From contig JAHDWA010000001.1 in the NCBI GenBank assembly GCA_023382535.1, forward strand, positions 310,001 to 374,000: DNA of 64,000 nt. Reading direction: 5' to 3'. The translations under genes were made by a program, and so were the position numbers. Under the pieces are notes generated by a model. It had not been told where the DNA came from and made no database searches. It was given only the letters and a program-made list of their open reading frames with translations. Below, in pieces: positions 27,039 to 35,229 of this stretch. This stretch comes from Anaerolineae bacterium. GTDB taxonomy: Bacteria; Chloroflexota; Anaerolineae; 4572-78; J111. The stretch's first letter is position 1; each line of letters starts with the position of its first letter.

Positions 27039-27096
27039 ATATTATCGTAATTCCATCAAGCTTGTTTAAAAGTTGTATGAAGCTTTGGTAAAGAAT
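27039..27096 (-). promoter_or_regulatory. Activator box and -10 of the Met-rich histidine kinase gene
   Basis: The 39-bp box at 27058-27096 matches 34 of 39 bases of 59604-59642. On the minus strand it reads as three 11-bp direct repeats of the TTTAC type, as bound by OmpR/PhoB-family regulators. A -10 hexamer TAATAT (27044-27039) follows exactly 13 bases after the box. The other copy has the same spacing. Confidence 0.65.
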
Positions 27097-27260
27097 ATGG
27101 GGGATATGACCAACGTTAGCAGGATCGGCCACCGCAGCAGGAAGCCGAGCATTATGAGGATAAAGCTAACATCCTATAAGGGCCTAATTAGGCATACGGA
27201 CCGATGGCGGCGAGTTGATACTCGTGCTGGGCTTTGTACAGGTAATATGAGAGACCCTGC

Positions 27261-28361
27261 TTACTTCTCATGCAGCGAGGCAAATCCCCGCCCCAACACC
27301 TCTTGAGCTGGCGAGACGACCACAAAGGCATGGGGGTCTTCGGCGCTGACCAGGGCTTTGAGTTGGGCTACCTCAGTTATTGTCAGGACACACATCAGTA
27401 CGGTATGGGCCTGCCCGGAATACATGCCGGTGCCGGGCAGCGCCGTGACGCCCCGCTTCATCTCGCGCAGAACCCGCTCCGACACCGCTTCCGTTCGGTC
27501 AGTGATGATATAAACGATGAGGCTCTGGCGGCGACTACTGCGTCGAAACCAGGCTCGGCGACCATTGGCCGATGGCTTCAGGTCGGACTGTAGGCCAGGG
27601 AAAGAGAACGTGTAACGGGGCAGCACTTCGCCACTGGCCTCGCGCAGACCCAGCGTGAGCAGACCAATCACCAGCAAGCTACCGTTAAAAACTATACCCG
27701 CCGACAGTACCAACCAGCCCGGCACATCGCCAATGGCGGCCCGCCCCACAAATTCGGCCAGAGAAGCCGGCGCAGCCGGATGGGTCCAGATTTTCAAAAG
27801 CCAGGCCAGCCCCAAAACAATATAAAGCCAGACATAGTTGCGCCGGTAGCGCCGGCCAAAAGCTTCCCACATCGAGATGGGGAACTTGGGTTGTAACAGG
27901 CTCTCCGCGAGGCTTTCCGCCCAATCAGCGCCAGGGCGAAATGGCGGCACGAGCATGGCCGCGTAAAAATCGGTTTCCATCAAACGGACGCGAGAACTCC
28001 ACAACTCGTAGTAGCGGTAGCGGCGCGACTCCAGGAACAAAAAGATGGTGATGAGCAAGGTACTCAAGATGATGGCCCCGTGGTTGCCTACCCCTTCACT
28101 AAAGGAGATCGAGATCGCCGCGCCCGTCACAATGACGGCCCAATTGGTGGTCGCATCCAACCGTTGCCGCCAGACGTTGGAACGCTGAATTTCGCCCCGG
28201 AAGAAGTGGACCATCGCCGTGTTAAACTCACCGGCCCGCATCTCAAAGCCGCGATAGGTCCAAGCGGGTTCCGAATGGAGGGGCGTCTGGGCTGGCTGGG
28301 CAGCCTGATCTTGGGTGGCCTGTTGACGAGAAAACTTTTCGGTTGCATCTGTTAAAATCAT
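27261..28361 (-). CDS. DUF2270 membrane protein with C-terminal DUF2179-like domain
   Basis: A 366-residue protein. Residues 35-230 match DUF2270: an RAGEFNTAMVH stretch, FRGE, two membrane segments (about 75-110), the SRRYRYYELW motif, and two further membrane segments (about 175-235). The last 85 residues resemble the cytoplasmic DUF2179/YitT C-terminal domain (VYIITDR, then FVVVSPAQEVLGRGF). Neither domain has a known function. It lies just downstream of soeA in the same direction and could be co-transcribed, although a link to sulfur oxidation is not evident. AAGG precedes the ATG. Confidence 0.7.
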   Translation of the reverse strand: MILTDATEKFSRQQATQDQAAQPAQTPLHSEPAWTYRGFEMRAGEFNTAMVHFFRGEIQRSNVWRQRLDATTNWAVIVTGAAISISFSEGVGNHGAIILSTLLITIFLFLESRRYRYYELWSSRVRLMETDFYAAMLVPPFRPGADWAESLAESLLQPKFPISMWEAFGRRYRRNYVWLYIVLGLAWLLKIWTHPAAPASLAEFVGRAAIGDVPGWLVLSAGIVFNGSLLVIGLLTLGLREASGEVLPRYTFSFPGLQSDLKPSANGRRAWFRRSSRRQSLIVYIITDRTEAVSERVLREMKRGVTALPGTGMYSGQAHTVLMCVLTITEVAQLKALVSAEDPHAFVVVSPAQEVLGRGFASLHEK

Positions 28362-28385
28362 GGCAAGTTGCCTTATTGTTAAAGC

Positions 28386-31300
28386 TTATGACTCAGGTTT
28401 AAGCGCCGGGTCTGACGCTGGTATGCCTACTTCTGGGACGTCAGACAAAGTTGACCCGTTCATTTTGGATGAACCCGGCGCAGTGACTTCACCAGCTTGG
28501 GGCAAATTTTGCGGCAGCCGATAAGCCTCCCGCTGTGGGCGGAAAGGCCGTAATAACCAATAGGGCCGGCGCGTGCCGTCGGGCGACACCTGGCCGGCAG
28601 GCCGGGTCATTGCCAGCCACTCCCGGTAGATGGCGTAGGATTTCTGCGTATCTACAAAGATGTCACCGTAGCTATCCCCAGCAGCGGCTTTTTCCAATTT
28701 GACCTTCTGGTGCCAGCAGTGCATGCCGCTGATGGGGTCGGGATGAACCGGGAAGGTCAGGTTTTGATGCACGCCGACATCTTTCCACCAGACGCGCTGG
28801 GAGTCGGGGTCGCTGCTCTCAAACGGCTGCACCCCGCTCAGTTGACGCATGCGCCAGCGACCCTCACCATCGGATTGCAAATCCACCAGGGCCGACGACC
28901 AGCGCTCCATGCCCATTTCTTGCAGCCGCCAGCGGCCCATGTGGTGAGAGCAGGCCGCCACGCCAGGGCGAATCCCTTCAGTGAGCCAACATTTGATGAC
29001 AAAATAGCCGATGTCGGTGGTCACGCGGACCAGATCACCTGTGTTGACGCCCAGCCGCCCAGCATCGCTGGGGTGAAGCCAGAGTGGATTCTTGTGACTG
29101 ATTTCGTTCAGCCATTTGCTGTTACCGGAGCGAGTATGAATCATTGTCGGCAGGCGAAAGGTGGGTAACAATACAAACTCATTGGCCTCGCGGTTGAGGG
29201 TATCGGGGTGAACGTGACTCTTGATGTAGCCGGGGACAGCGTGTTCCGGCCAGCCCCAGTCGCGCAGGGTGGTGGAGTAAAATTCCAGGCGACGGGAGGG
29301 GGTATCAAAGCCGCGCACAATCTGCCCGTTGACTTGGAGGCCAATGGGCCGGCCTCGTTCGTCGCCGGGGAAGGCCGGCAGCGGTGTAATATTGGCCGCA
29401 GGCTTGGCCGGGATTTGAGTATAGACAAGGCTGGATGCAGAGTCTACGACGATGTTTTCGAGCAGTTCAGCCGCCACCGGCTGGGCATAAGGTTTTTCTG
29501 CTCCCCGACGGATTTCAAAAGCGCCGTACTTGCTCATATATTCGTAGGGGGTCAAGCCTTCTTTGGCGGCGGCTTCGGGCAGGCCGGGCACGCTGTTTTC
29601 AAACATCCAACGGTAATATTCCTGGGCTGTGATTTTTTGGCCGGGACGGTAGGGGGACTCAAAGTACTGCCGGATGCCCAACGAGCCGTCGCAATCAATT
29701 CGCCACGACAGTTCAATCCAGAATTCTGTTTCTTCCCATACTTCGCCGGGGTTGGCCTGGTGGCTGTGCTCGACGGGCTGCCCCAATCGCTCCAGGGCCG
29801 TGCGGCGCACCGGCTGGCGGAAGGCCAGCCAAGCCCCGGCGTGGGTCTCCTGGCTCATGGTGTCGTACCGTTCGGCGGCGTGACCCATGGGCAGCACGTA
29901 GTCGGCAAACCAGGCCGTTTCGCTCCAGGTAGGGGTCAGGCAGACGTGCAGCCCGACCTTGGCCTCGTCGGTCAGCACTTCCAGCCACGACATACCGTCG
30001 GGGTTGGTCCAGACCGGGTTGTAGACTCGGGTGAAGTAGGTGTCGAGTTTACCCCGGCCTTCTTTCAAGAAGTGGGGGAGCAGGTGACTCAGCTCAAAAA
30101 AGCTAAGGGGATATTCCTGCGGCCAGGTCAGTTCGTTCCAGCGCTTGGGGTGCGGGGCCAGCTTGACGGGCCGGGGCGTCCACTTATCCCAGGCGCTGGC
30201 CGAGACGCCACCGGCAACGCCGACGGAACCAGTCAAGACGTTGAGGAACCACATGGTGCGGGCGATTTGCCAGCCGCCCAAGTGACCGGCGGTGGCGCTG
30301 CGCCAGGTATGAGAAGCCAGTTTGCCCTCGCAGCGAGCTACTTCTTCCGCTACTTGGCGAATCAGGCTCGCCTCGACGCCGCTTTCGGCGGCAGCATAGT
30401 CAAAGGTGTAGCCGGCGTAGATTTCCTTGAGCTTGGCTTCAAAAGTTTCAAAGGTGCATGGCTCGTCTGGCCATTCGTGGCGCAGGTATTCGGCCCAGTT
30501 AACCCAGGTTCGGACAAAGTCGTGGTTATACTGGCCGGTCTGGATCAAACGATTGGCTATGGCCAGGAAGATGACCGCCTCCGAGCCGGGCCAGGGCGAC
30601 AGCCAGTAGTCGGCGTGGCTGGCGGTGTTGGATAGGCGGGTATCAATGACGATTAACTTAGCTCCGGCTTGCTTACCTTCCATAATGCGCTGGGCGTGAG
30701 GGTTGAAATAGTGGCCCGTCTCCAGGTGGGAACTGAGTAATAAGATGACACGAGCATTAGCGTGGTCGGGCGAGGGGCGATCCAGGCCCATCCAGAAGGC
30801 GTAACCCGCGCGCGCGCTGGCGGAACAGACGTTGGTGTGGCTGTTGTGGCTGTCCACACCCCAGGCAAAGAGCACCCACTCCATCAGCCCATCGTGGCCG
30901 GGCCGGCCCACGTGGTACATGATTTCGTTGTGCCGCTCTTCCAGAAAAGCTTTACGAATACGGGCGGCCAGGTCGTCCATGACCTCGTCCCAGGTGACGC
31001 GCTGCCATTTGCCCTCGCCGCGCTGGCCCACTCGCTTGAGTGGGAAAAGGATGCGTTCCGGGTCGTAAATCTGGTTGTGGGTGGCCGGACCTTTGGCGCA
31101 GTTTCTCCCCCGGCTGCCGGGGTGGAGCGGGTTGCCTTCAAACTTCTGAATTTCGAGGGTGTCTTTGTCCACGTAGCCCAACAGTCCGCAGGCGCTCTCG
31201 CAGTTGAAACAGATAGTAGGAATCAACATGTAATTGCGAGTCTTTTTCCGGGGCCAGGCTTTGGGGTCATACTCGACCCAGTTATCCCATTTTTCCGGTG

Positions 31301-31520
31301 GGGGATAGTTGGTCAGGCCGGTGGAAGGTTGGAGGTTGGAAGGTTGGAAGGTTGGAGGTTGGAAGGTTGGAGGATTGGAGGAGTTGGTTGTGGCCAGGTC
31401 AATTGGCTCAACGGGTGGGGCATCCTCCTTAATTTGGCCGGTTGGGGTAGCCCAGGCGGGTTGCTGGGTTTGGGTCAAATTAGCGACTGCATTGAGAAAG
31501 CGTGTCAGTTTTTCTTTCAT
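28386..31520 (-). CDS. soeA: SoeA-like molybdopterin oxidoreductase (putative sulfite dehydrogenase, catalytic subunit)
   Basis: A 1044-residue member of the DMSO reductase family. The N-terminal [4Fe-4S] motif is Cys104-X2-Cys107-X3-Cys111 with Cys141 in GRNCAKG, followed by molybdopterin-binding regions and a C-terminal dinucleotide-binding-like domain (about 800-950). There is no Tat signal, so it is probably cytoplasmic, as in SoeABC, which oxidises sulfite to sulfate and passes electrons to quinone. Polysulfide or thiosulfate reductases are the alternatives, but these are normally exported. The ATG at 31520 has GGAG six bases upstream. Residues 50-66 (PPTFQ-type repeats) are encoded by a short tandem repeat. 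It follows the fused soeBC gene. Confidence 0.75.
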   Translation of the reverse strand: MKEKLTRFLNAVANLTQTQQPAWATPTGQIKEDAPPVEPIDLATTNSSNPPTFQPPTFQPSNLQPSTGLTNYPPPEKWDNWVEYDPKAWPRKKTRNYMLIPTICFNCESACGLLGYVDKDTLEIQKFEGNPLHPGSRGRNCAKGPATHNQIYDPERILFPLKRVGQRGEGKWQRVTWDEVMDDLAARIRKAFLEERHNEIMYHVGRPGHDGLMEWVLFAWGVDSHNSHTNVCSASARAGYAFWMGLDRPSPDHANARVILLLSSHLETGHYFNPHAQRIMEGKQAGAKLIVIDTRLSNTASHADYWLSPWPGSEAVIFLAIANRLIQTGQYNHDFVRTWVNWAEYLRHEWPDEPCTFETFEAKLKEIYAGYTFDYAAAESGVEASLIRQVAEEVARCEGKLASHTWRSATAGHLGGWQIARTMWFLNVLTGSVGVAGGVSASAWDKWTPRPVKLAPHPKRWNELTWPQEYPLSFFELSHLLPHFLKEGRGKLDTYFTRVYNPVWTNPDGMSWLEVLTDEAKVGLHVCLTPTWSETAWFADYVLPMGHAAERYDTMSQETHAGAWLAFRQPVRRTALERLGQPVEHSHQANPGEVWEETEFWIELSWRIDCDGSLGIRQYFESPYRPGQKITAQEYYRWMFENSVPGLPEAAAKEGLTPYEYMSKYGAFEIRRGAEKPYAQPVAAELLENIVVDSASSLVYTQIPAKPAANITPLPAFPGDERGRPIGLQVNGQIVRGFDTPSRRLEFYSTTLRDWGWPEHAVPGYIKSHVHPDTLNREANEFVLLPTFRLPTMIHTRSGNSKWLNEISHKNPLWLHPSDAGRLGVNTGDLVRVTTDIGYFVIKCWLTEGIRPGVAACSHHMGRWRLQEMGMERWSSALVDLQSDGEGRWRMRQLSGVQPFESSDPDSQRVWWKDVGVHQNLTFPVHPDPISGMHCWHQKVKLEKAAAGDSYGDIFVDTQKSYAIYREWLAMTRPAGQVSPDGTRRPYWLLRPFRPQREAYRLPQNLPQAGEVTAPGSSKMNGSTLSDVPEVGIPASDPALKPES
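31323..31387. repeat. GGTTGGAAGGTTGGA tandem repeat inside soeA
   Basis: About five imperfect copies of a GGTTGGAGGTTGGA-like unit lie within the coding sequence and produce Phe-Gln-Pro-Pro-Thr-type repeats between the N-terminus and the [4Fe-4S] motif. The reading frame stays open, so the insertion is tolerated as a linker. Confidence 0.8.
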
Positions 31521-31534
31521 CGATCTCTCCAAGA

Positions 31535-31600
31535 GGGGAGTAAGGAGGAGGAAGTAAGAAGATAACTTAGACCCCTACTCCTTACTCCCTACTTCCTACT
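31535..31600. repeat. Inverted repeat between soeBC and soeA
   Basis: GGGGAGTAAGGAG (31535-31547) pairs with CTCCTTACTCCCT (31578-31590) at 12 of 13 positions, and GGAAGTA/TACTTCC words extend it. It fills the 70-bp gap between the two soe genes and may stabilise or process the transcript. Confidence 0.65.
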
Positions 31601-31602
31601 TC

Positions 31603-33339
31603 CTATGAATTTGGTATTTCCTGCGGAGCCATCACAAAGGCATATTCAAACAGGTACAGACCGGCAATGGTTGCTAGAGCGGCAAGGGCCAAGAGGACCG
31701 GTGCCAGTGGGCCACTCAGCCCGGCTATCAATAGAAGGAATAACGGTGCAAGATGACCCAACCCAATCGAGCCGCCCCAGAAATGGCGGCGATACTTGCC
31801 GCGACTAATGTCGTGCGCGGCGCGGGCGGCGACTTCCGAGGCGTGGGGCATGCCAAATTCACCCAGTAGGCTGACAAAGAGGTCTGCTACCAGCGACCCG
31901 CCAAAAATCCAGGTCAAGGCTGTTATCATCAGGGGAGCTTGCGCTACAAAAAGCCCCAGGGCTAGCAGCAGCGCCGAGCCGACCATCATCGCCTGGATGA
32001 CCAGGTGGGCTGGCAGCAGCGTGCTCTGCCACAAGTCGCGCCCCTCAGCCTGACCGAACAGGAAAGCCGTGTAAATGGCCGAGGCGATAGCCAGGACAAA
32101 ACCGAGCGCCAGAAAAGGTCGGCGCGTTACCCCAGCAATGGTTGGGTCTATCAGCCCTATAAATGCTGCGCCTTCAAGAAAAAACCACAACCCCGCTACC
32201 AGCGTAAAGCCGATTAGAATGAAAGCTCCCCGCGTGAGCCACGATTGCCACTGCGGGCGGGTCAGGATGGTATAAAACTTGAGCGGCTGGTCCAGGTCTA
32301 GCACCAAAAGCAGGGTGGTGAGACCGATGAACAGGAGTGAAGTCAAGTTGCCAAGAAGGGCCAGGCGTGGGTTAAAGTCAACCAGGTTTAGCCCAAAGAA
32401 AATGGCCAAGAGCGCGAACAGGCCGCTGCCAATCCCCTTGGTCACTAGATAAGCCGGCACCGGCCAGTGCCAAGGAATTTTGTGCTGGGCATTGTAAGTG
32501 GTTTGTATCAAATACTCGGCCATGCGCCCTGCGCCCAGGTGAATTGGGCCGTGATAACCAATTCCCTGTACCTGAGGTAAACGAATGGGGACACCGGAGC
32601 GGGCAGTGGGAGATTTTGGATTTTGGATTTTGGATTTTGGATTGCGCCCCGGTCTCCTGTCAACTTGAGCCGCTTGCAGGGGGATGATTTCGTAGCGACC
32701 GTTGGCGTGTCCGTTGGCATGGGCAGCCACGCTCTGTTCGGAAATCAGGTCGGCCCACATAAAACTGGCTTGAGCGGCGGTAGGGGTCAGACCGACATCG
32801 TCGCCGTCAATGTAAAATAGCTTGGGAGCGGTACCTTGCTCCGGCTTGCGCACGCTGACCTTTTCATGGGTTAGCACCTGCCGGATCTGACTGTTGGGAT
32901 CATCCAAATCACCGGCGATAATGGATTGAGTCGGGCAGACTACCACACAGGCGGGCTGCAGGCCCAGGTCGGTGCGGTGGGAGCAGAAGTGGCACTTGGC
33001 CACGGTGTGGGTTTCGGGATCAAGATAGATGGCGTCATACGGGCAGGCCTGCATGCAAGCCTTGCAGCCGATGCAGATGTCGGGGTCAAATTCCACGATG
33101 CCATCGTGGCGCTGATACATGGCCGTCACCGGGCAGATACGGACGCAGGGCGGATTGGCGCAGTGGTTACAACGGGTGACCTGGAAATAGCGCTTGCTGT
33201 GAGGATATTCACCCTTCTCCACGTATTTGACCCAAGTGCGATAGACGCCCAGCGGCACTTCATTTTCAGACTTGCAAGCCGTGCTACAGGCATGACAGCC
33301 GATGCAGGTTTGATTATTGATGACAAAGCCGTAATTCAC
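31603..33339 (-). CDS. soeBC: SoeB-SoeC fusion: iron-sulfur subunit joined to membrane anchor
   Basis: A 578-residue protein joining two normally separate subunits. Residues 1-150 form a DmsB/SoeB-like ferredoxin with four clusters of cysteines (12-22, 57-69, 89-99, 116-135). Residues 270-578 form a DmsC-like anchor with about eight membrane segments that would pass electrons to the quinone pool. The linker (about 150-270) contains NPKSKIQNPKS (233-243), encoded by a copy of the intergenic heptanucleotide repeat at 32612-32643. The GTG start has AGGAGG upstream. The gene precedes soeA in one operon. DmsBC- or PsrBC-type functions cannot be excluded by sequence alone. Confidence 0.8.
   Translation of the reverse strand: MNYGFVINNQTCIGCHACSTACKSENEVPLGVYRTWVKYVEKGEYPHSKRYFQVTRCNHCANPPCVRICPVTAMYQRHDGIVEFDPDICIGCKACMQACPYDAIYLDPETHTVAKCHFCSHRTDLGLQPACVVVCPTQSIIAGDLDDPNSQIRQVLTHEKVSVRKPEQGTAPKLFYIDGDDVGLTPTAAQASFMWADLISEQSVAAHANGHANGRYEIIPLQAAQVDRRPGRNPKSKIQNPKSPTARSGVPIRLPQVQGIGYHGPIHLGAGRMAEYLIQTTYNAQHKIPWHWPVPAYLVTKGIGSGLFALLAIFFGLNLVDFNPRLALLGNLTSLLFIGLTTLLLVLDLDQPLKFYTILTRPQWQSWLTRGAFILIGFTLVAGLWFFLEGAAFIGLIDPTIAGVTRRPFLALGFVLAIASAIYTAFLFGQAEGRDLWQSTLLPAHLVIQAMMVGSALLLALGLFVAQAPLMITALTWIFGGSLVADLFVSLLGEFGMPHASEVAARAAHDISRGKYRRHFWGGSIGLGHLAPLFLLLIAGLSGPLAPVLLALAALATIAGLYLFEYAFVMAPQEIPNS
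32612..32643. repeat. Heptanucleotide repeat (TTTTGGA) inside soeBC
   Basis: Four tandem units of TTTTGGA lie in frame within the coding sequence and are translated on the minus strand as NPKSKIQNPKS. The same repeat occurs between genes at 36357, 40149, 42847, 51853 and 53136. Confidence 0.85.
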
Positions 33340-33398
33340 CCGATCCTCCTTGTGAAGATGTTCAGTGTGACGAGCCGAATGCTCAGTACCTTCGAGAC

Positions 33399-33421
33399 AG
33401 GTAGGGAGACCTGCCCTACCT
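33399..33421. repeat. Hairpin between the FabL-like gene and soeBC
   Basis: A perfect 8-bp stem, AGGTAGGG with CCCTACCT, and a 7-base loop lie in the 93-bp gap between the two genes. No T-run follows, so it may be a repeat element or an mRNA-stabilising hairpin. Confidence 0.6.
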
Positions 33422-33432
33422 ATCGCGCAGGA

Positions 33433-34215
33433 TTATGAAAGGAAATAGTCAGTCAGCAAGCCATAACCCCCATCAACCATAATCGTCTGTCCAACAATCA
33501 TCGCCGCGGCTTCAGAACACAGGAAGCCGACCACTTGCCCCACATCCTCCGGTGTGACCAGGCGACCGGTGGGCATGCGGCTTTTTACGTGCTCAAAGGT
33601 TTTATCCAGGTCAATCGGCAGGGCGGCGACGGAATCGGTTCGGACCAGGCCGGGCGAGATGGCGTTAACGATGATCCCTTTGCATGCTAACTCGACTGCC
33701 AGAAAGCGGGTCAGCGATTCAACGACGGCCTTGGAGAGGCCCACTGCGCCGTAATGGGGGACGTGGCGCGTGCTACCCAGGCTGGTAATATTGATAATCC
33801 GTCCCCACCCGGCCCTTTCCATATGAGGCACAGCCCGCTGGACACAGCGGAGAATAGAACGGGCATTCACGTCCATCGTCCAATCCCAGTGTTTATCGCT
33901 AATCTCCAGGGTCCGCCTGGGTGTACCGCTGGCTGCATTACCCACAAAAATATCGCAGCGGCCAAATGCGGCCTCCAGTTGGTCAAACATGGCCTCAATT
34001 TGATCGGCCTCCGCCAGGTTGGCTTTAATGGCAAGGGATTGGCTACCCAAGGCTTCCACAGCCGCCGCCACTTCTTCCGCCGCTCCCTTTTTGCGCCCAT
34101 AGTGGACCACAATATCGGCTCCCAGCTCGGCTAAGGTCAGCGCGATGCCCCGGCCAATCCCGCGCGATGCGCCGGTAATGAGTGCCACTTTACCGCTGAG
34201 TGTTTTTTCTGCCAT
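33433..34215 (-). CDS. FabL-like SDR (putative enoyl-ACP reductase)
   Basis: A 260-residue short-chain dehydrogenase/reductase with the cofactor motif TGASRGIG near residues 14-21 and catalytic Tyr155 and Lys162. The Tyr-X6-Lys spacing is that of enoyl-ACP reductases (FabI/FabL) rather than the Tyr-X3-Lys of ordinary SDRs, and overall length and sequence fit FabL. It would reduce enoyl-ACP in fatty acid synthesis. Its place between a lipoate ligase and soeBC suggests a supply of acyl chains (octanoate) for lipoate assembly; that is inference. The ATG at 34215 gives better spacing to GAGG than the ATG at 34218. Confidence 0.7.
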   Translation of the reverse strand: MAEKTLSGKVALITGASRGIGRGIALTLAELGADIVVHYGRKKGAAEEVAAAVEALGSQSLAIKANLAEADQIEAMFDQLEAAFGRCDIFVGNAASGTPRRTLEISDKHWDWTMDVNARSILRCVQRAVPHMERAGWGRIINITSLGSTRHVPHYGAVGLSKAVVESLTRFLAVELACKGIIVNAISPGLVRTDSVAALPIDLDKTFEHVKSRMPTGRLVTPEDVGQVVGFLCSEAAAMIVGQTIMVDGGYGLLTDYFLS

Positions 34216-34224
34216 CATCCGCCT

Positions 34225-35229
34225 CTACGTTAAAACAAGCAACAGAGACCGCTGCCACTCTCTGAAAGGGACGCCGCGCAATTGGGCCTCCAGCTCAGTC
34301 CACCTCTGGGTCGGCTCTGATTCCAGGCAAGCTGCCTCGATGAGGTCATCACCCACCTGAAAACTGGCCCGAATCTGGTAGCCATTAACGACCGCTTCTG
34401 CTGCGCGGATAAATACCCGGGCCGAGATTTTGAGTGACCTGAGTGGAGCCGCCCGACCATTGTCGTTATGCAAATTGAGATACTCCGCCGACGTCAGCCG
34501 GGCGGCAATTTGGCGAGCATAGTCGGCTTCAGCCGGCGTCAAGGAGCCAGGTTCGAGGGGGCGGCCTAAGGCTCTGGCAAACTCCTCCAACAAGATCATC
34601 TGCACTGTTTCGACCGACACCGGGCCGATCAACCGCCGGAGTGTGGTGACCCGTTCCCGCAAGGCCGTGGCCGCTAGCTCCCGGAAGGAGGTCCACGGCG
34701 CTCGCCAAACCTGCGTCATCGTGCTGTAATCAAAATCAAACAAGAGATTCCCGACGACAACGGCGGCTTCGCCAATCCGCCCGCCGCCGGTGCCGGCGAC
34801 CCGCTGGCCGTTTACTTCGATTTCATTGACGTCATGTAAAACGGCTTTTAATCCCAGCCGGCGCAACGTTGCCACCGGCGCGGCCAATATGCGTGCATAA
34901 ATCTCTTTGCCCAGAAGCGGCACTCGGCTGTGATGAAACACACCCTGATAAAACAACTGGTTAACATCCAAATACGTCGCGCCGCCGCCGACCTGCCGCC
35001 GGAAGACAGGCAAATTCCGGCGTTCACATTCGGCCCGGTCAAGGACGGCGTCATAAATCTGGTGATAGCCCAGGCACACATAAGGTGTTAGCGGCTGACA
35101 AACGATGAGCGTATCGGGTGAAGCGGCCGTCATCAGCTCAGCCAGAGCATGATAAACTGCCTGTGTCCGCCACGAGTCCGCCGGCCCCAGGTTTAGCAAG
35201 CGAATAGGCTGCGGATTCCGCTCAGACAC
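34225..35229 (-). CDS. Lipoate-protein ligase paralog with altered catalytic site
   Basis: A 334-residue protein of the LplA/LplB type. The N-terminal ligase domain has RRQVGGGATYLD (77-88), the motif binding the lipoyl-adenylate. At the place of the catalytic lysine (GKKIGG in the 41195 paralog) it has G-Q-R143-V, so the lysine is replaced by arginine. The C-terminal LplB-like domain is also degenerate, with no clear TPGG motif. It may be inactive, regulatory, or a changed acyltransferase. The GTG start directly follows the lipS1 stop, showing tight coupling in the lipoylation gene set. Confidence 0.7.
   Translation of the reverse strand: MSERNPQPIRLLNLGPADSWRTQAVYHALAELMTAASPDTLIVCQPLTPYVCLGYHQIYDAVLDRAECERRNLPVFRRQVGGGATYLDVNQLFYQGVFHHSRVPLLGKEIYARILAAPVATLRRLGLKAVLHDVNEIEVNGQRVAGTGGGRIGEAAVVVGNLLFDFDYSTMTQVWRAPWTSFRELAATALRERVTTLRRLIGPVSVETVQMILLEEFARALGRPLEPGSLTPAEADYARQIAARLTSAEYLNLHNDNGRAAPLRSLKISARVFIRAAEAVVNGYQIRASFQVGDDLIEAACLESEPTQRWTELEAQLRGVPFREWQRSLLLVLT

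Noticed and set aside
27036..27052. An eighth BlaI-type dyad upstream of the histidine kinase
   Set aside because: Only one arm resembles the motif and no TTGACA lies at the right distance; the region is better explained by the 39-bp direct-repeat box and its -10.
29208..30635. A 475-codon open frame on the plus strand opposite soeA
   Set aside because: It mirrors the soeA coding frame, has no recognisable domain and is explained by high GC and codon bias of the real gene on the other strand. The same applies to long antisense frames at 10922-11791, 52126-53040 and 59946-60764.
28386..33339. Exported polysulfide or thiosulfate reductase instead of sulfite dehydrogenase
   Set aside because: The catalytic subunit has no Tat signal, and the gene ends a sulfur-oxidation island. 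Not excluded with certainty, since substrate cannot be read from sequence.
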